In this document: positions 54,011 through 64,000 of the stretch, piece by piece
How the letters are laid out: every line of letters begins with the position of its first letter
Position numbering within the stretch: position 1 is the first letter of the stretch
Translations under genes and position numbers: made by a program
Notes under the pieces: generated by a model
Told to the model about the DNA's origin: nothing
The model's input: the letters and a program-made list of their open reading frames with translations, nothing else
Databases searched by the model: none
DNA from: Sorex araneus
Taxonomy: Eukaryota > Chordata > Mammalia > Eulipotyphla > Soricidae
Reading direction: 5' to 3'
Assembly (NCBI RefSeq): GCF_027595985.1
Contig: NC_073313.1
Span: 85,480,899-85,544,898 of the forward strand
Length of the DNA: 64,000 nt

Positions 54011-56119
54011 AAGAAGAGGTGAATATTTTTATTACACTTGGGTCATGAAGTTATTCTTCTCCTTAAAACCTTCTCTTCTGAAGTGCATCCCCAATTCATT
54101 TTCTTTTCTCAGGCAGGAGGGTGAGCTCCTTCAAGATGACAATCCTGTCTTTTATTTTCTATACTTCATTCCCCATTCAACAATACTTGTAGGACTGGAT
54201 TTTACAAGGAATTTTGAAGCAGAAGTGAAGGAAAGTTTCTGAGATAATGATGGGATGTCAGATCTAGAAGGGATCTTAAAGATAATCTAGTTCATGGATT
54301 TTCAAAAACTGTAGAAGATACCATTAGAGTTGCTTCCAGGGAATTGAGAAAACCCAGTAAAGGTATATGGAACTGTTGTGACCAGTTTTCTTATACACAG
54401 TGTGATGCTGTTAGATTTTATTTGAAGGCCTGTCTACTTTTAAAAAAATTCTAAAAATGACTGGTCACAAAGCAACACCTCTATCTTTAGATTTTTTAGA
54501 TAGGACTAAGAAGATTAGTTAGTTTGTTGAAGTTCACATGTTGATACTCTTAAAATTAAAACATTCTATTTTTCAGTGTGAAGTTCTGTCTGTAGAATTC
54601 ACTGTTTGCTTTTCACAACTGTCACATGATCAACGCAATATTTGATGCATAGTTGAAAGAAGGAATGTTAAAATCCACTTTGACACTTCATCTCTTTGGT
54701 CATAGTTCAGTATCTACGCTTAGCAAAGTAACTGTCACACAATGGTGGTTGTTGTTTTGGTTGTAGTTATCCATGATTGATAGTTTTATCTGTGCTTATA
54801 AAAACACTCTAATCATTTTGTTCTGTTCCTTTATTCCCCTCCCCTCAACTATTATTTCAACAGCTTACTAGGTCTTATTATCTGACAGCAATACTTATAG
54901 TGGGCTGGATGTAGAAACTTGAACATAGATAGGAGATTCTAACCATAGAATAACTTAAATACTTTGAGTTGATAGGCTTACTTATGCAACACTTTTCAGT
55001 AGCCTGTTGTCAAATGTAAGAAAGCAAATGTAAAGCATGACTTGTACGAAAAATGCTTTTGAAGTTCAGTTGGGGTTTTTGCTCTTGCATTTCTATGTTT
55101 ATTTATATTATTGCTTTATTATTTTAAAAGAAGAATAACTGTATTCTTTGACATTGCCCTCATTGCATCCCTCTGAATTAAATTTTATTTTAGTTTCTGC
55201 TTTATACTCTTGCATTCGTAGCTTCCTTAGTTGTATGGGTTTAGTTAGCTCCCTTTTTTTCACCTCCTCTGCTGCCTACTCATTGTTTCTCAATTGGATA
55301 TTTTCCAGTTCAGATTACCAGTATACTGACAGGACTTTCGAACGTTTCTCAAGAGAAGGTTACTTAGTACTGCAGTTTTTGCATCTTGCAGATAGATTTT
55401 CTAGTAAAAGTTTGGCCAGAATAATTTCTTTCTGACATAGGTATTAAGACTGCTTTAGGGAAGGTCTGCTACCACCAATCACTGCTCCGGTAGCTTTGGT
55501 CAGCGCAATCCTGACCTGAACAGCAGATTGCCTTTGTGGTCAGACAGAATTGAGTTTTATTTTTGTTGTTTATTTTTGCTTTTTAGTGTTGTTATCTCTT
55601 AATCTCGTATTAGAATTCTAGTAGAGAAAAGCATTGTAGCAAAATTTCAGAATCCAGAGCTACAGCTTTGGTCTCTGTTGGGAAAAATAGGATCTCTGTT
55701 TTTAGAAGTTCAGACTATATTTGCAATATTTCATTTAATATTACTTTCATAATTTCCCTCCCTCACATTCGGGAATGAATTAATTATAATGAAAGAATGA
55801 ATTTTCTGTCTTTTCAGATGTTCACTGTAATTGACATATAGAACCTTGGCTTTTGTGTTCATAGTGTCTTCGTCTTCTGACTATAATTATAATTAATGTG
55901 TGCATTTTCATTTTAAAGTAGAGAGATTTGAAGAAACCTAGACCAGTTTAATCATTTCCAGTAGAGACTGGGCTATTTTTAGAGGAGATTTGAAATTGGG
56001 ATTATGAGATAATTTGAGGGTATGAAATATGACTTAGTATATTAGAAACTTGGGTGGTTTATCAGACTAAAAACTGATTTTCTACTTAAGAATCATGCTA
56101 TAACTAGGATTTTCTTAAC
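54011..56119. other. Single-copy DNA, 2.1 kb
   Basis: A possible ancient repeat word occurs at 54258-54295 (agatctagaagggatcttaaagataatctagttca). Otherwise nothing is recognised. The open frame at 55148-55435 is not supported as a gene. Confidence 0.5.
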
Positions 56120-56566
56120 GTGACACTTATTTTTTAATTTTTTTTGAATCACCGTGAAATAATTACAAGCTTTCATGTTTGAGTTACAATCACACAACGA
56201 TCAAGCACTCATCCCTCCACCAGTGCACACTCCCCACCACCAATATCCCAGGTATATCCCCCTTTCCTACCCTCCCCCTTTCCTACCTTCCCCTGCGTCC
56301 ATGGCAGACAATATTCCCCATATTCTCTCTCTACTTTTGGCCATTATGGCGTGCAACACAGACACTGAGAGATCATCATGTTTGGTCCATTATCTATTTT
56401 CGGCACACATCTACCATCTTGACTGATTCCTCCAGCCATCATTTTGTTAGTGATCCTTTTTCTATTTCATCTGCCTTCTCCCCTCCACTCATGAAGCAGG
56501 CTTCTAGCTATGGGGCAATCCTCCTCACCCTTGTATCTATTGTCTTTGGGAGTGACACTTATTTTT
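56120..56566 (-). mobile_element. L1 3' UTR, group A, TSD intact
   Basis: 15-bp duplications GTGACACTTATTTTT at 56120-56134 and 56552-56566. Very similar to the copies at 17286 and 31993. It contains an internal duplication of ccctttcctaccctcccc at 56258-56295. Confidence 0.95.
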
Positions 56567-56859
56567 AATACAATATAGTTTTTGAACATTATATAATGTA
56601 AGTCACATAAATTTAATTTATCCTAGTCAGTCAACATTTGTTATCTATGGCACTTAGGAATTAAGATACTATTTTCATAACAGTTGATTTAAATGTGTTC
56701 TGTTTTTATTTTATGTTAATTTTAATTGTAAGTTTTATATTGCTGATGGAAATAGTTTATTATTTTATTTACTTTTGTTGTATGTAAAATTGTAGTTACA
56801 ATAGTGTTAATGTTTTGGGTACAAAAAAATCCTTATGTCACTTTAAACTACCTATTCTA

Positions 56860-57391
56860 TAACCCCTCTCTAGGTAAGTTCAGTGTGTTATTGTATACTG
56901 TTTATCCCCTTACTTTCTTTCTTTATATATCACAAATGAGAGATATTATCTGGTATTTGTCTTATTTATTTATTTATTTAGCTTAGCATAAGTTCCATCA
57001 ATATTGGAGCAAAACACAATATTTCATCTTTTCATATAGCCAAGTAGTACTTCATTGTGTGAAAGTACCCAGTTTTCTTATCCATTCATCAGTTGTTAGG
57101 CATTTGGGTTGCTTTCAGATCTTGGCTATTGTAAGTAGTACTGCAGTGAACATAGGTATGCATATGTCTTTTTCATTAATGACTTAGTGTTCTTGGATAA
57201 ATGCTAAGGAGTGGAATCACTGGGGCATGTAGGATTTCTTTTTTAATTTTTTTTAGATTTTTGTATTGTTTTCTATAGATGCTCAATGAAACAACAGTCC
57301 CACCAACAAGATGATCCATGTTTCACTGTAGTTGTATCAGAACTTGCTCTTTCCATTCTTTGTGACATAGACCATTCTCACCGGTGTGAGA
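56860..57391 (-). mobile_element. Old L1, main segment of an inverted copy
   Basis: ttctttatatatcacaaatgagagat, tagtacttcattgtgtg, ttgggttgctttcagatcttggctattg, gctaaggagtggaatcactgg, and accattctcaccggtgtgag are collinear on the minus strand. Confidence 0.8.
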
Positions 57392-57553
57392 ATTTTGGCA
57401 TATCGAATACGCCACGGTTAGCTTGCCAGGCTCTGCCATTCGGGTGGGAAATTTGGTAGCTTGCCAGGCTCTCCGAGAGGGGCAGAGGAATCGAGCCCAT
57501 GTCGGTCGCATGCAAGGCAACTGCCCTACCTGCTTTGCTATTGCTCCAGTCCT
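57392..57553 (-). mobile_element. SOR SINE type 2, 3'-truncated
   Basis: Starts at ttttggcatatcgaatacgcc and runs through the head to gctattgctccagtcct. The outer 80 bp of the body are missing. It lies between two oppositely oriented old L1 segments. Confidence 0.9.
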
Positions 57554-57800
57554 AAATTGACTACATTGACAAAGAAAACAAAAGCAAAAACAAACAAGTG
57601 GGAGTACATAAACTATTTTTGTACTGTGAAAGACTCTGGCTGAAATAAAAAGACGCCCACTGAGTGTGATAAAATATTTGCATACCCTACACTTGACAAA
57701 TGTCTAATATTGAAGATCGATAAAACAAAAAGTTTAACAAGACCAACACTCTTATCAAAACATGCAGAGATGAACAGATATTTCTTGAATAGTTTCTTTA
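57554..57800 (+). mobile_element. Old L1, inverted segment
   Basis: aaaagcaaaaacaaacaagtgggagtacataaac through cagagatgaacagatatttcttgaatag is the ORF2 part just upstream of the segment at 56860-57391, but on the plus strand. This is consistent with an ancient twin-priming inversion. Confidence 0.7.
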
Positions 57801-58124
57801 AAGATTAGTGTCTGCATTAGGCAGAATAGACAGTTGTTCATTGTTTTAGTACTGATATTTCTATGAACCCTGTCTTTTAACCTTTCTTTTTTCATGGTCA
57901 CCCAATAGATGCCACTGTGCTTGTGCATCAACTAATTTTTTATAATTGGATTCAAGGAACTATATTTCAAATGGAATAAATAAGTAAACTCTGTAGTATA
58001 ACAACATATTTTAAGAAACTCTGGACATATTTTTAAATACTATACTCTAAGAGAAGCCATCAGATGCACACAAAGCCAAAACTTACAATTATATATTAAT
58101 ATACTTAGACAACATCTAATAGCC
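57801..58124. other. Single-copy AT-rich DNA
   Basis: Nothing recognised. Confidence 0.55.
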
Positions 58125-58500
58125 TAGTTCTCCCTCTTGGAGAACCTGACAAGCTACCACAAGTCTATTGCCCACTCAGGAGTGCCTAGCGAGCTCCCCA
58201 TGCAAATTCATATCCTGAATACAGTAACAGATATATACATACCTCTAGGAGAGCCTGGCAAGCTACCGAGAGTACCCTGCCCACACGGCAGTGGCTGGCA
58301 AGCTACCCGTGGCATATTCAATATGCCAAAAATAGCAACGATAGGTCTCATTCCCCTGACCCTGTAAGAGCTTCCTCTCATTGGGAAAGACGAGTAAGGA
58401 GAGGCTGCTAAAATCTCAGGGCTGAGTGTAATAGAGACATTACTGGTGCCCGCTCTAGTAAATTGACAAACAATGGGATATGGATACAGTGATACTTAGA
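58125..58500 (+). mobile_element. Second copy of the long type-2-body element, with tandem core
   Basis: Two tandem versions of the type-2 core: a degraded one at 58128-58235 (gagaacctgacaagctacc, gtgcctagcgagctcccc) and a clear one at 58245-58345 (gagagcctggcaagctaccg, gtggctggcaagctacccg). Then come the extra segment (ctcattcccctgaccctg, ggctgctaaaatctcagggctg) and the end actggtgcccgctctag. No tRNA head. Confidence 0.75.
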
Positions 58501-59110
58501 CAACCAAGAACAGCCTTGGGCATTCTTCAAAGCATTACTATTTGCATTTGTTGATTCATAGATGTTAACTATGTTAGACCGATACTTAGATATATTGTAA
58601 AAAATATTTATCCAGCTTTAAAATAGACTTTACTGTTTACCTCACTCTGAACTTTCTACCTAGATTTATCTTTCCCTAAATGTGGAAATTTTCTTCATAT
58701 ATAAACAATGCAGTTTTGTTCTTTTTAGATTTCTAATGACCATCTCCTTCTCATTTATTACTTTCTCCTAAATTTTGTCTTTATGATGCTTAAAGAATAT
58801 TTTTATCACTCACCTTTATAACGAAACTGTACATTCTCAATAGGTATCATGACTTTTTGGACATAATTTCAAGTTTTGAAATATGGATTCCCTCTGCCGG
58901 TCTGCACAGTACAACTTTCGTAGCTTTAAAGAAATAAACTAGGCCAGTATTCACATCGCAAATGGAAGATTTAAGGCAAATCCCCATGAATCATGGTGGT
59001 ACAGGGATGCTTTACTTTATGTTTTTGAAATAATATTCTTAAGAAACTAGATATACAAGTCCATATTTGAAAAAGCAAATCTTAAATGTACTCTGTTAGT
59101 GTGGCATTTA
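58501..59110. other. Single-copy AT-rich DNA
   Basis: Nothing recognised. Confidence 0.55.
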
Positions 59111-59359
59111 AAAAGATTGTTGTGTGTTTGTGACAGAGTTGGACGCATCAGTGCTGAGCTGAATTAAAGCCCACTTCTGATACAGTCCTAATGCTTCCCG
59201 GGGAGCCCCTCTGGGAATGGGCACTGGTGGAGGGCCCATTCAAACATACTCGATCATTGTATGTTTGAGACATAATCATGAAAGTTTGTAAATCTGTAAC
59301 TGTATCTCACAGTGATTCATTAAAAAAATTAAAAAGTAAAAAGAAAAGATTGTTGTGTG
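59111..59359 (+). mobile_element. L1 3' end with unrelated 5' sequence, TSD intact
   Basis: 16-bp duplications AAAAGATTGTTGTGTG at 59111-59126 and 59344-59359. The last part (about 59214-59343) is a group A 3' end. The first 87 bp (59127-59213) do not match the other L1 3' UTRs in the window. Confidence 0.9.
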
Positions 59360-59633
59360 CAATGTTTCTGTAATACAGGTAATTCCTACTAATTTCTGTG
59401 ATCTATAGATTATATATTAGAATAACGCATTTTCATAAAGTGGGGCACACACATCTACTCTATTCCCACCTAGGTTTTCAAGGAATGATAGCTTTGTCAT
59501 ACCTGTTCTCTCAACTTGATCTTTGATGGTCTCCTTTAGCATCCTGTCTTATCACCTTGGTGACTCTGGTCTATTTTTCTGTCCTCTGATCTCTACATGA
59601 CTATCTTATGTAAATGTTTCAAAATATGATTAT

Positions 59634-59903
59634 ATTGATATACAATCATATTTTATAGCACAGCGGTAGGGTGTTTGCCTTGCACGTGGCCACTCCGGGT
59701 TCGATTCCTTCGTCCCTCTCAGAGTGCCTGGCAAGCTACCAAGAGTATCCTGCCCACACGGCAGGGCCTGGCAAGCTATCTGTGGCATATTCAGTAAGCC
59801 AGAAACAGTAACAACAAGTCTCACAGTGGACACATTACTGGTGCCCGCTTGAGCAAATCGGTGAACAATGGGAGGACAGTGCTACAGTGCATTGATATAC
59901 AAT
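59634..59903 (+). mobile_element. SOR SINE type 2, TSD intact, head start missing
   Basis: 13-bp duplications ATTGATATACAAT at 59634-59646 and 59891-59903. The SINE begins at atagcacagcgg, lacking the first dozen bases. B box gggttcgattcc is perfect. Confidence 0.95.
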
Positions 59904-61078
59904 GGGAATTAGTAGAGGAGCAAAACATACATATACATTTCTGTTTATTCAAGTTTCCTGGTATTCAAGTCAAACAGGTACAGCCACATTACGTAGGTTT
60001 TTTCCGCCCTTGAATATTTTTATTCCAAATCATTTTATTTTGTTTCTCAACATGATGTGCTTACTCTATCCACTGTTGAAGTGAAATGGCACCTATCCTA
60101 ATAGCAGTGAAAATGCTATTGGTTTTATTTAGAATAGAAAGTGGACCCTCTTTTGCTTTTGCACTTTAACACATCTTCAATGTTGACAAGTATAATGGTT
60201 CTTTTGATTTGTTTTTAAAAGGGCGTGCACCAGTAATCTTATTTTAGCCTTTCATTTCCCTCCTACAATTCTCCCCCTGGGCTTCACTTGCCTCTTTGGG
60301 GGAAGATTGCATCTGAGACTTTCTTTGCTTCTACCCTTGTCATGTTTTGCAGACTAGTTTATGGAGAAATACATCAGATGCCTGCTGTGCATTTAAATTC
60401 CCCCACTTTCCTGCTGCATTTATGTACAACAACTGAAAGACAAATAGATGAATGCAGGGCCTTTTTTGTCAGTTTAAGTTTTAAGGAGCATACATTACGA
60501 AGCATGCATACCATTAAGTACGAGTTTAATATATGGAAGCAAAAGTGGTAGTATATCAACTTTGTCCACAGAGGAGAAAAAGGGTCATTGTTTATGAAAA
60601 TTAAGTGGAAGTGTTTCCTTCCTTATCAACCAAAGAAATTAAGATTGAGAATTGATCCATCTGGTTCCTGCCCCAGGGACTAGTGGAGATTGGTCCTTGC
60701 TTTATTATATCCTCAGTGCTTTTTATTTTTGTTGCTATTTATTATTTTGTTATTAATTTTTACTGCTGTTTCATTATATAATAGATTCTTTGACTGTTGT
60801 CCTTCCACTTCTCTTGACCAGACAGATTCAGGCTGTTTTTTATTTCAAAAGAGATCTCCTCTTTTCTTTTCAACTTTCAGTAAACCCATCCCACCAAACT
60901 CTTATGAAGTTACTGCAATTTGGACTTTTAAAAACAACTTAGGTCAACTGGTCCTCTCCTTCCCCTGCCCCCATATATTTCCACCTGTTCTGACTGTTGT
61001 AAAGCAATTTTGGGAATTTTGTTACTATACAGGGTTTTAGTATTGTGAATATCTTAAAATTAGTTCTCTGAAAACAAC
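59904..61078. other. Single-copy DNA, includes a candidate conserved block
   Basis: 60200-60700 has balanced composition and no repeats. An 87-codon open frame (60288-60551) crosses it without a recognised domain. Otherwise nothing. Confidence 0.45.
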
Positions 61079-61463
61079 TGTCATTTCTTTTTAAAAAAAT
61101 TTATTCTTTTATTGAATCACCATGTGGAAAGTTACAAAGCTTTCAGGTTTAAGTCTCAGTTATACAATGTTCGAACACCCATCCCTTCACCAGTGCACAT
61201 ATTCCACCACCAAGAACCACAGTAAACCTCCCCCATCCCCCCCACCTCCCCAGTCCCCCACCCCGCCTGTGTAACTGGTAAATTTCACTTTACTTTTACT
61301 TTACTTTGATTACATTCAATATTTCAAAAAAAAACTCACTATTATTGATTTGGAGTTTCTTTCCCCTAAAGTCGACCTGCTGAAAAGAAAGCATTTGCTA
61401 GTGTGGCCTCTCGACCTCATATCTCTTCATTCTCAGCAATGGAAAACAAATTGTCATTTCTTT
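61079..61463 (-). mobile_element. L1 3' UTR, group B, TSD intact
   Basis: 12-bp duplications TGTCATTTCTTT at 61079-61090 and 61452-61463. It includes the C-rich tract at 61228-61266. Confidence 0.93.
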
Positions 61464-61590
61464 ATAAAAGGAAAGAAATGGAAAAGGAAGGATTTCAGTT
61501 TCCAGGAATTGTATCAATACTTCAGTTCCTCTCACTTTCCCTCCCTCTATTTCTTCGTCATTGCTCACTCCCTCCCCCTATTCTCCTACC

Positions 61591-61662
61591 AGGTACACAC
61601 ACACAAACACACACACTCTGTCTGTCTCTCTGTCTGTCTCTCTCTCTCTCTCACACACATGG
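61591..61662. repeat. Compound simple repeat (AC)n-(TCTG)n-(TC)n-(AC)n
   Basis: acacacacaaacacacacac, then tgtctgtctctctgtctgtc, tctctctctctc, and cacacacat. Confidence 0.95.
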
Positions 61663-61916
61663 GAAAGGAAGCAGAAATACTGAAACAGACTTTTGGAATG
61701 AGAATTGTAAATATGAAAGAAATAGCAAGTTAGATGATTTCTAAGATGTACAGGAAAGCAGAAACTGTTCATACTTCTCATTATTTAAGAGGTAACTGTG
61801 GGGGTGCTAAGAATTAAGCTCTAAATTGACTGACTTCTCTGGAGTCAGTCTGCTGATTTGTTTCCTCGTCCCAGTCTCAGTTGAAGGCAATGACTATGAG
61901 GATTAAGAGCACAGTG

Positions 61917-62190
61917 TCAGGAACCAGAGAGATTATAAAGTGTTAATGCACATGACTTGCATATGGTTGGCCAGAGTTCGATCCCCAACATTGCATGGTC
62001 CACCAGAATCATTGCATTTGGAGACACCTAAGTACCACAGTGGTGACTCTGCACTGCAGGAACTGACTGAGCAGCACCATATTCTTAGACCCTCACATTA
62101 AACTGGTGGCCAGGTTGTCCAGGTATTGCAGAGAGGGTCCCCCAAGCCTCCTGAGCACTGCTTTAGAGATTTCTTTCTCCCTATCCCCTT
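61917..62190 (+). mobile_element. Old SOR-like SINE with extended body
   Basis: Head ggaaccagagagattataaag, intact B box gagttcgatcccc, then tggtccaccagaatc. The remaining 150 bp (to gagcactgctttagag) are longer than and different from the type-1 and type-2 bodies. Confidence 0.65.
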
Positions 62191-62235
62191 AAAAAAAGAA
62201 AAAGGCATACAGCACACAGTCCTGGATCTACCACC

Positions 62236-62330
62236 TGTTCATTCATTTAATTAATCAACATATTTATTGACAATTATGTGCTAGACTCTACTGGGAAATA
62301 TTGAGGCAGAAAAACAGATAATCACAATAT
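62236..62330 (+). repeat. Ancient interspersed repeat fragment (MIR/L2 class)
   Basis: ttcatttaattaatcaacatatttattgacaattatgtgctagactctactggg. Same class as 43466. Confidence 0.5.
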
Positions 62331-62725
62331 AAAATGAAATGCTGTTTCCATAGCATATGTAGAATGTTAACAGATGTAAGAGGTACTATACAACTGAAGT
62401 TTAGGTGTCTTCCTCTTTGAGATTACCCCTGGCAAGGGAAGCCACAGTGTTCCAAACTGATGTTAAAATATATCTAAATCCCTAAGGCAAGAGTTCAGTG
62501 TGGCTAGAAGACTCAAGAGTATTTAAGGGTTAGCACAAGAGTGTGTTAAAGAGTTGATTCGGAGGGCTATAGTGTGTGGATGCAACTTAGGACATAAGTA
62601 TGAGTCATATCATAAAGGATCTTATATATCTAATTGTGGATTTTTAATATTTTCTTATGTAATAAAAATAAAGAAGTAACTGAAGAGTTAAGTCAGGGAC
62701 TGTCATAATTATATTTGCCACCATA
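62331..62725. other. Single-copy DNA
   Basis: Nothing recognised. Confidence 0.5.
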
Positions 62726-63790
62726 ATTATATTTGCATTCAAAACGTACAACAACAAAAATGCCAAAGCCTCATTAAAAATGGAAAGTGGAGATCAACAG
62801 ACAGTTCCACAAAGAGGACATATGGATGACAAATAGGCATATAAAAATATCATCACTTATTATCAGGAAAATGCATACCAAATGACAATGAAACATCATC
62901 TCACACTAGTGAGAATGGTATATAGAAAAAGGACTACTCTCATACCATGTTTTTTATATCCCATAAATGAATGCAGTCATTCTATGCCTGTCCCTCTCCT
63001 GACTTATTTCACTCAGCATGATACTCTACATGTACATTCATTCATAGGCAAATTATGTGACTTCATTTTTCTTGGTGCCTGCATAGTATTCCATTGTACA
63101 GATGTACATGTACTATGGGTACTTTATTCAGTCCTCTGTTCTCAGGCACTTTGCTTGTTTCCAGATTGTGGTTGTTGTGTATAGTGATGCAGTGAACCTA
63201 GAAGTACAGATGGCATGGCAGACCGGGGCGGGCTGGGATTGACAGGAGGGAAACTGGGGACATTGGTGGTGGGAAATGTGCACTGGTGAAGGGACAAATG
63301 TTAGAACATTGTATGACTGAAACCCAGTCATGAACAAGTTTGTAACTGCGTCTCGTGGTGATTCAATTAAAAATAAAAATAAAAACTCGAAGCACCAGTG
63401 TTAGTGGTATGATGTGGTGGAAAAAGAACCACCTCATTCACTGTTGGTGGGAATGCCATCTGGTTCAGCCTCTATGAAAACAGTATATAGATATCTCAAA
63501 GAAAAAGTAAAGTATAAATAAACCTTTCATATGATCCAGCAATTCCACTTCTTCGCATCTACCCCCCAAAACAAAAACATTACCATGAACTGGGAGTGGT
63601 GGAATGAAAAAGTGGACTAGATGTCACATAAACATAAGGACATTGGTGGAGGATCATGTGCATTTAGGTGGTGGGAGGTACAGTAACTCTGTGCATCAAA
63701 ACTATATACATTAACTAGATTGTAAAATGTTCTCTAAACTATAGTAATTTAAAAAATAAGAATGCAATGTGAAGATAAGTTAATAAAGAA
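62726..63790 (+). mobile_element. Old L1 3' part, split by a younger L1
   Basis: 62750-62935 (acaaataggcatataaaaatatcatc, gaaacatcatctcacactagtgag) and 63393-63790 (cactgttggtgggaatgcc, atgatccagcaattccacttct, ending agtaatttaaaaaataag) are collinear ORF2 and 3' UTR sequence. Confidence 0.8.
62936..63392 (+). mobile_element. L1 insertion with 5' inversion inside the old L1
   Basis: 62936-63207 is ORF2 C-terminal sequence on the minus strand (plus-strand text: gacttatttcactcagcatg, catagtattccattgtac). 63208-63392 is a group A 3' end on plus (gtgcactggtgaaggg, tctcgtggtgattcaatt, A-rich tail). No clear duplication was found. Confidence 0.85.
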
Positions 63791-64000
63791 CAAATTGATG
63801 TTATTTCATGTCTTTTAGTATTTTCTTTAAATTTATCACGTTATCTTCTGATTTCTTACTGTTTGAAAAAGAGCAAAAAAATCAAAAAAATTATTCCATA
63901 GGAAATAGTTTCACAGATTTCCAGTACTTGTTGTGTCTGATATTAATAAATGATGGATTTTGTTTCAAAGCCCTATAGTTCTCTATCTCTTTCTCTGCTG
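63791..64000. other. Single-copy AT-rich DNA
   Basis: Nothing recognised. Confidence 0.55.

Noticed and set aside
1-64000. CRISPR arrays, bacterial operons, prophage or endogenous retrovirus
   Set aside because: The regularly recurring sequences are dispersed SINEs and L1 ends with unequal spacing and target duplications. No LTR pair, gag/pol/env-like frame or bacterial signal was seen.

Overview
This is mammalian nuclear DNA. It is AT-rich, CpG-poor and roughly half interspersed repeats, with no exon I can defend. The dominant repeat is a tRNA-headed SINE whose head reads GGGCTGGAGCGATAGCACAG, with an internal GGTTCGATTCC-like B box and a GACCCAAAAAGCAAAA-like tail. I recognise it as the shrew SOR family, so the organism is most likely a soricid shrew such as Sorex. 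The species call is an inference from memory of that family, not a database result.

No protein-coding gene, structural RNA gene, CRISPR array or endogenous retrovirus is supported. Nearly all long open frames are frames through SINEs, L1 3' ends or microsatellites. The window probably lies in an intron or intergenic region.

Layout. 1-13000 is mostly single-copy DNA with ancient repeats (MIR, an L2-like block, MER5A) and one inverted L1 at 1121-2356. 13490-14105 holds the long element that appears to be the parent of the second half of the type-2 SINEs. 15300-25800 is dense in SINEs and L1 ends and contains an unusual composite L1 (22404-23526) made of CpG-rich 5' modules fused to an L1 3' UTR. 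26800-29105 is an old L1 with younger elements nested in it. 31978-33379 is a second inverted L1 with an intact duplication. 33874-37052 is a decayed hAT DNA transposon split by three later insertions, each with clear target-site duplications (TSDs). 37500-48650 mixes SINEs, L1 ends, an L2-like block and microsatellites. 48690-50330 is a long old L1 (minus strand). 50900-56100 is largely single-copy. 56120-64000 again carries L1s, several inverted.

How the parts work together: L1s (old ones and at least two younger 3' UTR groups, called A and B here) supplied the reverse transcriptase that mobilised the SINEs. Type-1 SINEs carry a tRNA head plus SOR body. Type-2 SINEs carry the same head joined to a different body found, in longer form, at 13490-14105 and 58125-58500. 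Many insertions can be dated relative to each other by nesting and by their TSDs, whose coordinates are given in the entries.
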